This document shows positions 1 to 8,142 of a DNA stretch of 64,000 nucleotides, piece after piece (position 1 is the first letter of the stretch; every line of letters begins with the position of its first letter). Origin of the DNA: an uncultured Shimia sp. (lineage in GTDB: Bacteria > Pseudomonadota > Alphaproteobacteria > Rhodobacterales > Rhodobacteraceae). A program made the translations under genes and the position numbers. The notes beneath the pieces were generated by a model that saw only the letters and a program-made list of their open reading frames with translations, made no database searches and was not told where the DNA came from. The stretch lies in NCBI GenBank assembly GCA_937897325.1, contig CALCOY010000025.1, positions 1 to 64,000 of the forward strand. Direction: 5' to 3'.

Positions 1-59
<59 letters not shown>

Positions 60-94
60 GCCTTGTTGCCTTTAGCGCATCTCACCCAAGCGCT

Positions 95-673
95 TCAAGT
101 CCCTTCCGGCAGGCAGATCTGCACGCCCCTCTCGACATGATAGACAACCCCCTGCCGTCCGGGCATCTCGGCAAATCGCATCGGGTCGAGACCAAGCGCA
201 AGACAGCGGAGGATACGGCTGGTAATCCCATGCGTCACAACGATTGTCGGCCCATCAAGATCCGACAGGAATTGCTCGGCCCGTTTGGCCACCGCGATCA
301 GACCTTCACCACCTGGCGCGTGATCATACCAAAGCATCTCGTCCATCATCTCAAAGAATTGCGGATTCTCTTCAACCAGGTCGTCGCGACGCAGTCCTGT
401 CCAGGCCCCTACATCAATCTCCACCAGACGTAGGTCTTCGGACAGATCCACCCCAAGGCCTTCCGAGGCGATGCGGGCCGTTTCCATCGCGCGATCTTTC
501 GGCGACACACGCCAGGCCCAACCCGTGACACCAAAGTCGCGCAGCAACCTGCCTTGCCGCGCAGCCTGCGCGCGTCCAAGATCTGTCAACGGGCTGTCGA
601 GCGCCCCTTGCAGACGGCCTTCGCGGTTCCATTCCGTTTCTCCATGGCGCAGAATCAGAAGCGGGTGCGTCAT
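95..673 (-). CDS. histidine phosphatase family protein (phosphoglycerate mutase-like)
   Basis: A 192-residue soluble protein of the phosphoglycerate mutase/histidine phosphatase superfamily. The N-terminus carries the phosphohistidine motif LRHGETEWN (catalytic His10), and a second histidine is in IVVTHG near residue 148. The length suits small phosphatases of the CobC/SixA/GpmB type rather than glycolytic dPGM, which is usually about 230-250 residues. The substrate cannot be told; no cobalamin genes are nearby. Its start overlaps the stop of the upstream minus-strand ORF by ATGA, so the two are probably co-translated. Confidence 0.85.
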   Translation of the reverse strand: MTHPLLILRHGETEWNREGRLQGALDSPLTDLGRAQAARQGRLLRDFGVTGWAWRVSPKDRAMETARIASEGLGVDLSEDLRLVEIDVGAWTGLRRDDLVEENPQFFEMMDEMLWYDHAPGGEGLIAVAKRAEQFLSDLDGPTIVVTHGITSRILRCLALGLDPMRFAEMPGRQGVVYHVERGVQICLPEGT

Positions 674-1020
674 CGCTTTTCTCTGCGGACGAGGCTTGGC
701 TGATTGAGCGAACCAAGGCCGACCTGACCCGATAGCACATCGCGCACCGCCGCAACCACCCCGACCAACATGCTGTCCGAGACGCGCCGATGGGCAGGGG
801 GTCCCGCAAGGTGCTTGTTCCGGCCACGGCCACAGGCACGATCTAGAAGCGCCCTTTGAAAGCAGTGAATTTCAGAAATCGGCTTATCCCGCTTTGCAGC
901 CAACCTCGGCAAGGCTCCGTTTGTCAGGTCCAACCAGACGGCCTCAAGTGCAGCGCGATCCTCCAGCGGTGGAAGCAGAAAGGCCGAAGCGTTCGAAACA
1001 CTTTTGGACTGTTCTGACAT
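670..1020 (-). CDS. hypothetical protein, 116 aa, coupled to the phosphatase gene
   Basis: Not recognised. The ORF can extend to 1080, but the ATG at 1020 (MSEQSKSV...) avoids an Arg-rich, low-quality N-terminal extension. The protein is soluble with no membrane segment and has a central basic stretch (ACGRGRNKH) followed by a hydrophobic segment around VGVVAAVRDVL. The stop codon overlaps the start of the downstream phosphatase gene (ATGA), which supports it being a real, translated gene. Function unknown. Confidence 0.55.
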   Translation of the reverse strand: MSEQSKSVSNASAFLLPPLEDRAALEAVWLDLTNGALPRLAAKRDKPISEIHCFQRALLDRACGRGRNKHLAGPPAHRRVSDSMLVGVVAAVRDVLSGQVGLGSLNQPSLVRREKR

Positions 1021-1193
1021 GCCGGTGTCCCCCGCCCCATCCCGCCGCCTCGACCTACGTGCTCGGCTCCGCTCTGTCAAAGGCAGGTCAGATGTGCGGC
1101 ACGAACTCTTGAAGCACCGAAGCGGGCCAACCTATGGACGCTGCCGACCACCTTCCTTATATCTTTAGTCAGAGAAAAGAGGCACACCCGATC

Positions 1194-1556
1194 ATGGATC
1201 AGCAAAACGACATGCTTGAAGGCACCCCGCTTATCAAGCCATCGTCAACCGATCACCCCCTTTACGAAGGTGTCGTCGAAGCATGCCGGACAGTCTTTGA
1301 TCCCGAAATCCCGGTCAACATCTACGAGTTGGGCTTGATCTACACCATCGACATCACGCCTTCGAACGAGGTGAAGGTGATCATGACGCTGACGGCCCCC
1401 GGCTGCCCAGTCGCGGGTGAAATGCCGGGCTGGGTTGCGGATGCCGTAGAACCCCTTCCAGGTGTCAAACAGGTTGACGTGGAACTCACCTGGGAGCCTC
1501 CCTGGGGCATGGACATGATGTCGGACGAAGCAAGGCTCGAATTGGGCTTCATGTAG
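1194..1556 (+). CDS. DUF59 / MIP18-family Fe-S assembly protein (SufT-like)
   Basis: A 120-residue member of the MIP18/DUF59 family, which acts in iron-sulfur cluster maturation. The body contains the family motifs DPEIPVNIYELGLIY and LTAPGCPVAG; the cysteine in the latter is the conserved reactive residue. The C-terminus has WEPPWGMDMMSDEARLELG, typical of SufT-type proteins encoded at the ends of suf operons. The longer frame from 1134 adds 20 unrelated residues; the ATG at 1194 follows a purine-rich stretch and fits the family length. An A-type Fe-S carrier is encoded 1.4 kb downstream, but a glycerophosphodiesterase lies between, so this is not a compact suf operon. Confidence 0.88.
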   Translation: MDQQNDMLEGTPLIKPSSTDHPLYEGVVEACRTVFDPEIPVNIYELGLIYTIDITPSNEVKVIMTLTAPGCPVAGEMPGWVADAVEPLPGVKQVDVELTWEPPWGMDMMSDEARLELGFM

Positions 1557-1668
1557 GTTAGCCCAGGTTTTTCTTTCTTAACAGGGCTTTGAACGCATCG
1601 GTCGCGTCAGAAAACTGTCATGTAGTGCGCTCATATTAGACCGCATTACACCTTTTGAAAGAGAGACC

Positions 1669-2886
1669 ATGCGCATCAAGATCACGGCCATCGCGCTGAC
1701 CTTACTGCCTTCCATCTGTTTGACCGAGGCACATAGTTCCGGACCAGCAATCGATTACGGCCCCAGACCAGCCTACTTGATAGACAAATTGCCAGACGGC
1801 GAGTTGAAAAGCAAACTTCTGAGTTGTGAGGGCCAGACCCCGCAGCGAACTGACTTTTCGATCGGCCACCGCGGGGCGCCATTGCTCTTTCCTGAGCATA
1901 CGGTTGAATCCAACGTCGCAGCCGCGCGGATGGGGGCGGGTATCCTCGAATGTGACGTCACTTTCACCAAAGATCAGGAACTGGTCTGCCGTCACGCACA
2001 AAATGATCTGCACACAACAACCAACATTCTGCTGACCGACCTCGCCAGCACTTGCAACGTGCCTTTCACTCCGGCCTCCGGTGACACGGAGGCCGCTGCC
2101 GAATGCCGCACCTCGGAACTGTCGCTCGCCGAATTCCAAACGCTGACACCCAAGATGGACAGCTCCGACAAGTCCGCGACCACGGCTGAAGGATACCAGG
2201 GGGGCATCGCCGATTGGCGGACCAATCTATACACGGATGGCGCCACGATGATGACCCACGCCGAAAGCATTGAGGTCTTCAAGTCGCTCGGCGCCAAATT
2301 CACACCCGAGCTGAAATCGCCCAGCGTTGACATGCCGTTCGAAGGTTTTAGCCAAGAGGACTACGCCCAAAAGCTGGTCGATGAATACAAGACCGCAGGC
2401 ATTCCTGCTTCCAACGTCTGGCTGCAAAGCTTCAATCTTGATGACGTGCTTTACTGGATTGAAAACGAACCAGATTTCGGCGCACAAGCCGTCTACCTGG
2501 ATGACAGTTACGACATCGACGGCTTCGATCATATGGATCCGGCGACCTACCCCGACAGTATGAAGTCGCTTTATGATCGTGGCGTCCGCTACATTGCCCC
2601 GCCGCTCTGGATGCTTGTCACGATCGAGAATGGCGAAATTGTTCCATCGGCCTATGCGACAGATGCCAAGGCGGCGGGCCTCAACATCATCACCTGGACG
2701 CTCGAACGTTCGGGCCCGCTGGCGGGTGGCGGCGGTTGGTATTTCCAGTCGATGACAGATGTCACAACGCATGATGGCGTATATTACGAACTGCTTGATG
2801 TGCTGGCACAGGACGTTGGCGTTGTTGGCGTTTTCTCGGATTGGCCTGCCACCGTGACCTACTACGCGAACTGCATGGGCCTATGA
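1669..2886 (+). CDS. glycerophosphodiester phosphodiesterase, secreted
   Basis: A 405-residue protein of the GlpQ/GDPD family, which hydrolyses glycerophosphodiesters to glycerol 3-phosphate and an alcohol. A hydrophobic signal peptide covers about residues 1-21, indicating a periplasmic location. Catalytic-site motifs are visible: IGHRGAP (His67, Arg68), PEHT (Glu76) and ECDVTFT (Glu94, Asp96) in the first part of a TIM barrel, and TPELKSP in the middle. The size is above the usual 240-370 residues because of an insertion between the first and second barrel motifs. It is a single gene with its own upstream region; a hairpin follows at 2904-2928. A role in phosphate or glycerol scavenging from phospholipids is inferred. 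Confidence 0.9.
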   Translation: MRIKITAIALTLLPSICLTEAHSSGPAIDYGPRPAYLIDKLPDGELKSKLLSCEGQTPQRTDFSIGHRGAPLLFPEHTVESNVAAARMGAGILECDVTFTKDQELVCRHAQNDLHTTTNILLTDLASTCNVPFTPASGDTEAAAECRTSELSLAEFQTLTPKMDSSDKSATTAEGYQGGIADWRTNLYTDGATMMTHAESIEVFKSLGAKFTPELKSPSVDMPFEGFSQEDYAQKLVDEYKTAGIPASNVWLQSFNLDDVLYWIENEPDFGAQAVYLDDSYDIDGFDHMDPATYPDSMKSLYDRGVRYIAPPLWMLVTIENGEIVPSAYATDAKAAGLNIITWTLERSGPLAGGGGWYFQSMTDVTTHDGVYYELLDVLAQDVGVVGVFSDWPATVTYYANCMGL

Positions 2887-2903
2887 TCCCATCCAAAGGC
2901 TTG

Positions 2904-2928
2904 AGATAAGGCGCGCCTCGCCTTATCT
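2904..2928. terminator. 10-bp hairpin between GDPD and A-type Fe-S carrier genes
   Basis: Perfect 10-bp inverted repeat (agataaggcg / cgccttatct) with a 5-nt loop, 18 nt after the phosphodiesterase stop and about 20 nt before the next ATG. There is no T-run after the stem, so it may be a weak terminator or an mRNA-stability element. Confidence 0.5.
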
Positions 2929-2948
2929 TCGCCGGGAAGGAGAGATAC

Positions 2949-3329
2949 ATGTTTTCCATTCCCGGCAAGCAGGCCGTTACGATCACATCGAAAGCGGCGG
3001 CACAGATTTCCAAGCTGATGTCCAAGGAAGGGCATGCCGGTTTGCGCATCGGCGTCAAGAAGGGCGGCTGCGCGGGCATGGAATACACCATGGACTATGT
3101 TGACCAGACCGATCCAAATGACGAGGTCGTTGAACAGGATGGCGCCCGGATCATGATCGCGCCCATGGCGCAGATGTTCCTCTTCGGTACGGAAATCGAC
3201 TACGAGGTCTCGCTGCTCGAAGCGGGCTTCAAGTTCAAGAACCCGAACGTGACCGAGGCATGCGGCTGCGGCGAATCCATCAAGTTTGCCGATGTCGACG
3301 AATTGGCGGCGCAGCAGACCAAAGGGTGA
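2949..3329 (+). CDS. A-type iron-sulfur cluster carrier (HesB/IscA/SufA family)
   Basis: A 126-residue protein that carries Fe-S clusters from the scaffold to target apoproteins. All three conserved cysteines are present: Cys41 in KKGGCAGMEY and Cys105/Cys107 in the C-terminal EACGCGES motif. The ATG at 2949 has a strong ribosome site (gggaaggag) 7-12 nt upstream. The next gene starts 3 nt after its stop. No scaffold or desulfurase genes are in the window, so it is separated from any main suf operon; SufA versus ErpA-type assignment is not resolvable here. Confidence 0.92.
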   Translation: MFSIPGKQAVTITSKAAAQISKLMSKEGHAGLRIGVKKGGCAGMEYTMDYVDQTDPNDEVVEQDGARIMIAPMAQMFLFGTEIDYEVSLLEAGFKFKNPNVTEACGCGESIKFADVDELAAQQTKG

Positions 3330-3332
3330 CCT

Positions 3333-3656
3333 TTGGCCATCACCGATGAACAGATCGCGCATGCGCTGGAACTGTTTGCCGGTGTCGGTCCTTTGAGTAC
3401 ACGCAAGATGTTTGGCGGGCTTGGTATCTATACCGAAGGAAAGATCTTTGCGGTGGTTATGTCCGACGGAGCAGTGCGCCTCAAAGGCATGGGTGACATG
3501 ATCCCCCGCTACGAAGCGCTTGGCATGGAACACTGGACCTATCAACGCCCGGGTCAAAAGTCTTCTGCCATGCCTTATTGGACCATCCTTGATACCATGC
3601 AGGATGATCCCGAGGCCACCTCGGCGCTCGCCCGCGAAGCCATCAGCCATCTCTAG
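3333..3656 (+). CDS. TfoX/Sxy N-terminal domain protein
   Basis: A 107-residue protein consisting only of a TfoX/Sxy N-terminal domain: the signature is the early segment GPLSTRKMFGGLGIY followed by an alternating beta region. In gammaproteobacteria full-length TfoX/Sxy regulates competence; stand-alone N-domains in alphaproteobacteria have no assigned role. The start appears to be TTG, 3 nt after the stop of the Fe-S carrier gene, with the carrier's last codons (caaaggg) providing a Shine-Dalgarno-like stretch, so translation is probably coupled. Confidence 0.83.
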   Translation: MAITDEQIAHALELFAGVGPLSTRKMFGGLGIYTEGKIFAVVMSDGAVRLKGMGDMIPRYEALGMEHWTYQRPGQKSSAMPYWTILDTMQDDPEATSALAREAISHL

Positions 3657-3709
3657 ACGTCGCCCAGCACTCCTGCGATGGTGCGCGCAAATCATACTTG
3701 GGGAAAACG

Positions 3710-4453
3710 ATGCGGCGCAAACTGGCAGCAGGCAATTGGAAGATGAACGGCAGCCGGGCGGCATTGTACGAATTGGCAAAGATGGCCGAAACGCTTCCTG
3801 AAGATCCGCCGGAAGTTCTGATCTGTCCCCCAGCCCCTTACATTGCGCATGCAATCGAAATGGTAGGTCCGTCTATCATGATCGGAGCACAGGATTGTCA
3901 CACAGCCGAAAAAGGCGCACATACCGGGGACATTGCCACACCGATGATCGCCGACCTGGGTGCTTCGCATGTGATCGTCGGTCACTCCGAACGCCGAACG
4001 GATCACGGCGAGAGTGATTCAGACGTGCGCGCGAAAGCTGACGCCGGACTGAAGGCCGGTCTGACATCTATCATCTGCATCGGCGAAAGCGAGGCGCAAT
4101 ATGATGCCGGCGAAACCATAAACGTGCTCAACGCGCAGCTTCGGGGCTCTGTCCCCGACGATATTGATCCTTACCGCACCGTAATCGCCTATGAGCCCAT
4201 CTGGGCCATCGGTACAGGCAAAACCCCGACATTGGACGAGATTGCATCTGCTCATGCAGCCATCCGCACCACTCTGACCGACCGGTTCGGTGACCGCGCG
4301 GATGCGATCCGTCTGCTTTACGGCGGCTCAGTCAAACCGGGCAATGCCAGTGACATCTTTGGCATTCCTGAAGTCGACGGTGCTCTCGTCGGCGGCGCCA
4401 GTCTAAAAGCCGATGATTTCGTGCCGATCATCACCGCCCTTTCGGAAAGCTAG
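3710..4453 (+). CDS. tpiA: triosephosphate isomerase
   Basis: A 247-residue TIM-barrel enzyme interconverting dihydroxyacetone phosphate and glyceraldehyde 3-phosphate in glycolysis and gluconeogenesis. Active-site residues are visible: Asn9/Lys11 in AGNWKMNG, His92 in VGHSERR and Glu162 in AYEPIWAIGTG, with the phosphate-binding LYGGSVKPGN near the end. The ATG at 3710 was chosen over the TTG at 3698 because it gives the family-typical N-terminus. It stands alone; other lower-glycolysis genes in the window (two gap genes, tkt) are more than 13 kb away. Confidence 0.97.
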   Translation: MRRKLAAGNWKMNGSRAALYELAKMAETLPEDPPEVLICPPAPYIAHAIEMVGPSIMIGAQDCHTAEKGAHTGDIATPMIADLGASHVIVGHSERRTDHGESDSDVRAKADAGLKAGLTSIICIGESEAQYDAGETINVLNAQLRGSVPDDIDPYRTVIAYEPIWAIGTGKTPTLDEIASAHAAIRTTLTDRFGDRADAIRLLYGGSVKPGNASDIFGIPEVDGALVGGASLKADDFVPIITALSES

Positions 4454-4917
4454 CTTAAAACGCGCATCCCGATAAAGCGCTTGGTCATCTTCGGCCAGAT
4501 CAGCAGCGTCACGTTCAAGATGACAAGACGTACAATCGAACCAAACCCTGCAACCAGCATCTGCGTGGCAATCTTAGCCAGTCGACGTCCATGCATCCCC
4601 AACCATCTGCTCTCCGCACGGGGCTGGCTCCACATCTTTCTGAGCGAAAGTGAACGGCTTCGCAATGTCCACTTCATCCGATTGGCAAGATCAGAGCTAT
4701 GCACAAAGATACCTGAATATTCTTCGCCTTGATCCGCTCCGCCCAATATTGCGCCGCGCTTTCCGCAAAAAGGACCTTTCGCTATCAGCACATGGTTCAA
4801 TTCTTGGCAGATAACGGCACTGCTTTGTAGTAAGGCACTTAGCTGCCCGCTTCCACCAGATCGGCCCATGTCTAGACCAGCCTTTTCTGAACTGCTTCCC
4901 GCTTCGTGCCAGAGCAC
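4450..4917 (-). CDS. hypothetical protein, weakly supported
   Basis: Not recognised. A 155-residue frame convergent with tpiA, its stop overlapping the tpiA stop. The N-terminal half is Gly/Ser-rich and the C-terminal part is basic with one possible membrane segment (LVAGFGSIVRLVILNVTLLIW, near residues 120-140). No strong ribosome site is apparent. It may be a real species-specific gene or the remnant of one; the 200 bp between it and the P450 gene holds no other convincing ORF. Confidence 0.35.
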   Translation of the reverse strand: MLWHEAGSSSEKAGLDMGRSGGSGQLSALLQSSAVICQELNHVLIAKGPFCGKRGAILGGADQGEEYSGIFVHSSDLANRMKWTLRSRSLSLRKMWSQPRAESRWLGMHGRRLAKIATQMLVAGFGSIVRLVILNVTLLIWPKMTKRFIGMRVLS

Positions 4918-5119
4918 CGCCTTGGGGACGGACCAGGCCGCAGTTTTGGCCTCCGTGTCCAGAAAAGGCGGCGGCGCTTACGTTTCATCCGCCTGAGCCA
5001 GATCCTTTCGATCGTGACGCAGGGTATGATCCAATGCCGACAAATAACCACGACACCCAACGCGAAGCGAGAACCCCGACGATGCCAAAAGACACCTGAC
5101 CTTGAGGCCGCCTATTGCA

Positions 5120-6322
5120 ATGATCAAAGCGCCGCGTATCCATGCACCGATGCTACAGCTTTCGCCCCTAGATCCCGATTTCGTCCAGGACCCATATGCA
5201 CTCTACGCAAAAATCCGCGCGCAGCATCCGGTGGTCTTCTGGGATGACTACGGAATGCTTGCCGCTTTCGACCACACGACGGTCTATTCGCTCTTGCGCG
5301 ACAAACGCCTTGGTCGGGAAGTCCCCGCTTCTCAGCGCAAAGACCCTCCGGTCCATCTGATCCCTTTCTACGCGATTGAAAAGCACTCAATTCTAGAGCT
5401 TGAGCCACCCCGCCACACGCGCCTGCGCCGACTGGTCCTGCGCGCGTTCACCTCGCGCCGGATCGCCGGGCTGGGACCGGAGATCAACGACATCGCCCAC
5501 GACCAGCTCGACCAGCTTTGCGATGGCGACGACCTGATCCCGAAATTCTGCCAGCCGATCCCCGTCCGCGTCATCGCCCGCCTTCTCGGCGTACCCGAAG
5601 GCATGGCGCCAGACCTCCTCCGCTGGTCAACGGCAATGGTCGCGATGTATCAAAGCAATCTTACCAGACAGACAGAGGAGGATGCGGCAAGCGCCGCAAC
5701 CGAATTCGCGGATTTCCTGCGCCAATATGTCGAAACCCGCCGCCACGATCCCCGCGATGATCTGATCACCCACCTGATCGCCGCTGAACAAGACGGCGAA
5801 ACGCTCACACTGGATGAGCTCATCTCGACCTGTATCCTGCTGCTGAACGCTGGGCACGAAGCAACTGTTCACACGATTGGCAACGCCGTCAAATGCCTGC
5901 TCGAACAGAAAACCGACCACGCGTCCCTGGCGCCGGATCGGATTGAAGGAACGGTCGAGGAGATCCTGCGCTTCGATCCACCTTTACATGTCTTCACCCG
6001 CTACGCCTATGAAGATGTTTCGCTGGGTCAGCACGTCTTGCGCGCAGGCGAACAGGTCGCGCTGGTCCTGGGCGCAGCCAATCGTGATCCAAAGATCTGG
6101 AACGACGCAGAGGTATTCAACCCCGACCGCGCGCCTCGCCCACATACAGCATTCGGGGGCGGCCTGCACTTCTGTGTCGGCGCTCCACTTGCGCGGCTGG
6201 AACTCAAGATCGTCCTCTTAGCACTCTTCCAGGCCTTTCCGCAGCTCTCCCTGTCCGAAACGCCGCGATACGCAAACAGCTACCACTTCCACAAACTCGA
6301 CCGCCTAATCGTTGGTCTATAG
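5120..6322 (+). CDS. cytochrome P450
   Basis: A 400-residue bacterial class I-type P450, soluble, without a membrane anchor. The I-helix oxygen-activation motif AGHEAT is at 244-249, the K-helix ExxR at 281-284 (EILR), and the haem loop FGGGLHFCVGAPLARLE has the ligand Cys352. The usual acidic residue of AG(D/E)(D/E)T is Glu247. A TTG at 5102 would add six residues; the ATG at 5120 is preferred. No ferredoxin or ferredoxin reductase gene is adjacent (the FPR gene at 11 kb is the nearest). Substrate unknown. It is convergent with the Lrp-type gene. Confidence 0.93.
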   Translation: MIKAPRIHAPMLQLSPLDPDFVQDPYALYAKIRAQHPVVFWDDYGMLAAFDHTTVYSLLRDKRLGREVPASQRKDPPVHLIPFYAIEKHSILELEPPRHTRLRRLVLRAFTSRRIAGLGPEINDIAHDQLDQLCDGDDLIPKFCQPIPVRVIARLLGVPEGMAPDLLRWSTAMVAMYQSNLTRQTEEDAASAATEFADFLRQYVETRRHDPRDDLITHLIAAEQDGETLTLDELISTCILLLNAGHEATVHTIGNAVKCLLEQKTDHASLAPDRIEGTVEEILRFDPPLHVFTRYAYEDVSLGQHVLRAGEQVALVLGAANRDPKIWNDAEVFNPDRAPRPHTAFGGGLHFCVGAPLARLELKIVLLALFQAFPQLSLSETPRYANSYHFHKLDRLIVGL

Positions 6323-6409
6323 CCAAATGCACCGACTTCAGTCGAGACGCGACGCCTCGACACGTGTCAGTATCAAAAATGCGCGGTAGCGCCCCTTTGG
6401 ATCAGCAGA

Positions 6410-6871
6410 CTACAAAGGCAACATCGTTGTCGACTTGATCTCCTCCATCGACAAAAGCGCCGTGACATTATGCACCCGCACTTCTGAAATAAGCGTCTGA
6501 TAAAACGCATCATACGCCCGCGCATTCTTGACCCGCACCTTCAGAATGTAGTCGATATCTCCTGCAAGGCGGTGCGCTTCTTGAACTTCGGGCCGGTCAC
6601 GCAAAGCTTTCAGAAATGCGGCTTGCCATTCCGCCACATGTTCAGACGTCCGGATCAGGACAAAAAAACAGGCCTCAAAGCCCAACGCTTCCGCGTCAAG
6701 AACAACAGTCTGCTGCCCAATCACGCCAGCGTCGCGCAATTTGCGAATCCTATTCCAGACAGGCGTCTTTGAACTGCCAACCAGCTTGGCTATGTCGTCC
6801 AGCGACCGGCCCGCATCCTGTTGCAATTCAGCCAATATTTTTCGATCCAGTTCGTCCATGCGAACGACCAT
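6410..6871 (-). CDS. Lrp/AsnC-family transcriptional regulator
   Basis: A 153-residue regulator with an N-terminal helix-turn-helix (LDRKILAELQQDAGRSLDDIAKLVG, recognition helix around SKTPVWNRIRKL) and a C-terminal RAM/AsnC effector domain. It is divergent from the sulfur-assimilation operon starting at 7019, and the shared intergenic region contains a perfect 13-bp inverted repeat. That arrangement makes it the obvious candidate regulator of the cys operon, responding to a sulfur amino acid or related metabolite; this is inference. Translation could alternatively start at the ATG at 6859. Confidence 0.92.
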   Translation of the reverse strand: MVVRMDELDRKILAELQQDAGRSLDDIAKLVGSSKTPVWNRIRKLRDAGVIGQQTVVLDAEALGFEACFFVLIRTSEHVAEWQAAFLKALRDRPEVQEAHRLAGDIDYILKVRVKNARAYDAFYQTLISEVRVHNVTALLSMEEIKSTTMLPL

Positions 6872-6894
6872 TCCAACCTGCCCTCTCTTTTACA

Positions 6895-6932
6895 ACATTC
6901 GTTCCAAACACAAGTCAGATTGGAACGAATGT
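6895..6932. promoter_or_regulatory. perfect 13-bp inverted repeat, likely operator of the Lrp-cysG divergent region
   Basis: Arms acattcgttccaa (6895-6907) and ttggaacgaatgt (6920-6932) are exact reverse complements, separated by 12 nt. Arm centres are 25 bp apart, somewhat over two helical turns, which suits a dimeric or multimeric regulator. The element lies 23 bp from the Lrp-type start and 86 bp before cysG. No T-run follows on either strand, so a terminator is unlikely. Confidence 0.6.
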
Positions 6933-7018
6933 CCTTATCTGCCTTCGTATCTAGCAACATATTGGGAATATTTCCTATATTGAAGTTCAAGTCAAACAAG
7001 CGGACGGGTTCAGCTCAA

Positions 7019-7837
7019 ATGGCCAAACCTCTTATCTCCAACGCAAGATCGCAGTATGGCAGTGTGCTCTTTGTAGGTGCGGGGCCTGGCGATCCCGATC
7101 TGCTGACCATCAAGGCGTTGCGCGCCCTGCAAGAGGCCGATGTGGTCATTCATGACCGTCTCATCAGCGCCGAGATTCTGGCTATTGCGCGGGGCGAACG
7201 CATCGATGTGGGCAAGGAAGGCTTCGGCCCCTCAACAGCACAAGAGGTAATCAATTCACTTATCGTCCGACACGCCCGGTCAGGTGCCAATGTGGTACGA
7301 CTGAAATCCGGGGACTGCACCGTCTTTGGTCGTCTGGATGAGGAGATTGATGCGCTCAGTGCCGCGCGGATCGATTGGCAGATCGTGCCCGGCATCACCT
7401 CGGCTTCGGCCGCTGTCGCCAGTATCGGGCAAAGTCTGACGAAGCGCGGCCGCAACCGGTCCGTCCGCTTTCTGACCGGCCACGATATGAAGGGCTTTGC
7501 TGATCACGACTGGAAAGCCCTGGCGCAGGGGTCTGAGGTGGCGGCCATCTACATGGGCAAGCGCGCCGCCCGATTTATCCAGGGTCGCCTAATGATGCAT
7601 GGCGCCGATCGCACTACGCCCGTCACGGTGGTCGAGAATGCCTCGCGCGTGGACGAACGTATCATCACAACGACACTTGCCGAGATGGAACCAAGCATCC
7701 GTGCCGCGCAGATGGACGGCCCGGCGCTGGTCTTCCTCGGGCTCGCTCCGCGGAATGTAGGTGCGATGCACCGACAGAATATCGACGTCATACCGACGCA
7801 ATACAGACAGCCCATTTCAGTGCAGGAGGCATTCTGA
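7019..7837 (+). CDS. uroporphyrinogen-III C-methyltransferase (CysG/CobA-type)
   Basis: A 272-residue SAM-dependent tetrapyrrole methylase that makes precorrin-2 (the sirohaem precursor) from uroporphyrinogen III. The N-terminal SAM-binding motif VGAGPGDPDLLT and the central VVRLKSGDCTVFGR and VPGITSASA motifs are diagnostic. Only the methylase domain is present; the dehydrogenase/ferrochelatase domain of enterobacterial CysG is missing. The frame extends upstream to 6821, but that would read through the inverted repeat; the ATG at 7019 fits the family. First gene of the operon, presumably supplying sirohaem for the sulfite reductase. It overlaps the next start by 1 nt (TGATG). Confidence 0.94.
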   Translation: MAKPLISNARSQYGSVLFVGAGPGDPDLLTIKALRALQEADVVIHDRLISAEILAIARGERIDVGKEGFGPSTAQEVINSLIVRHARSGANVVRLKSGDCTVFGRLDEEIDALSAARIDWQIVPGITSASAAVASIGQSLTKRGRNRSVRFLTGHDMKGFADHDWKALAQGSEVAAIYMGKRAARFIQGRLMMHGADRTTPVTVVENASRVDERIITTTLAEMEPSIRAAQMDGPALVFLGLAPRNVGAMHRQNIDVIPTQYRQPISVQEAF

Positions 7838-8142
7838 TGCCAAAAGCCTTTACGCCAAAAGTTGTGACTGCAAATCACCTTCTGAAAGGGGATGTCATCT
7901 ATCAGACCAAGTCTGGTTGGTCGCGCACGCTTTCTGACGCCGAAGTGCTCGAAGACGAAGCGCATGCGGACCTTCGCCTGATCGAAGCAAGCCAGCAAAC
8001 CGGAGAGGTTGTCGGCGCCTATCTTACTGATATCATTATAGAAAACGGTGCGCTCAATCCGAAACACTTCCGAGAGGATTTTCGGGCAACGGGCCCTTCC
8101 AACTACTTCCACGGCAAGCAGGAGGCCGGGAGCAATGTATAG
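7837..8142 (+). CDS. DUF2849 protein, sulfite-reductase-associated
   Basis: A 101-residue protein of the DUF2849 family, repeatedly found directly before the sulfite/nitrite reductase gene in alphaproteobacteria. It begins PKAFTPKVVTANHLLKGDVIY and has no membrane segment or metal-binding cysteines. Its start overlaps the cysG stop (TGATG) and its end overlaps the cysI start by 8 nt, so it is translationally embedded in the operon. Biochemical role unknown; a small chaperone or electron-transfer adaptor of the reductase is a guess. Confidence 0.88.
   Translation: MPKAFTPKVVTANHLLKGDVIYQTKSGWSRTLSDAEVLEDEAHADLRLIEASQQTGEVVGAYLTDIIIENGALNPKHFREDFRATGPSNYFHGKQEAGSNV

Noticed and set aside
2862-3854. 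330-codon minus-strand frame over the Fe-S carrier, TfoX-like and tpiA genes
   Set aside because: It is antisense to three genes with recognised families; the open frame results from GC-rich codon usage.
6962-6983. Imperfect palindrome around gggaatatttcc before cysG
   Set aside because: Only partial symmetry and AT-rich; not separable from background, unlike the perfect repeat at 6895-6932.
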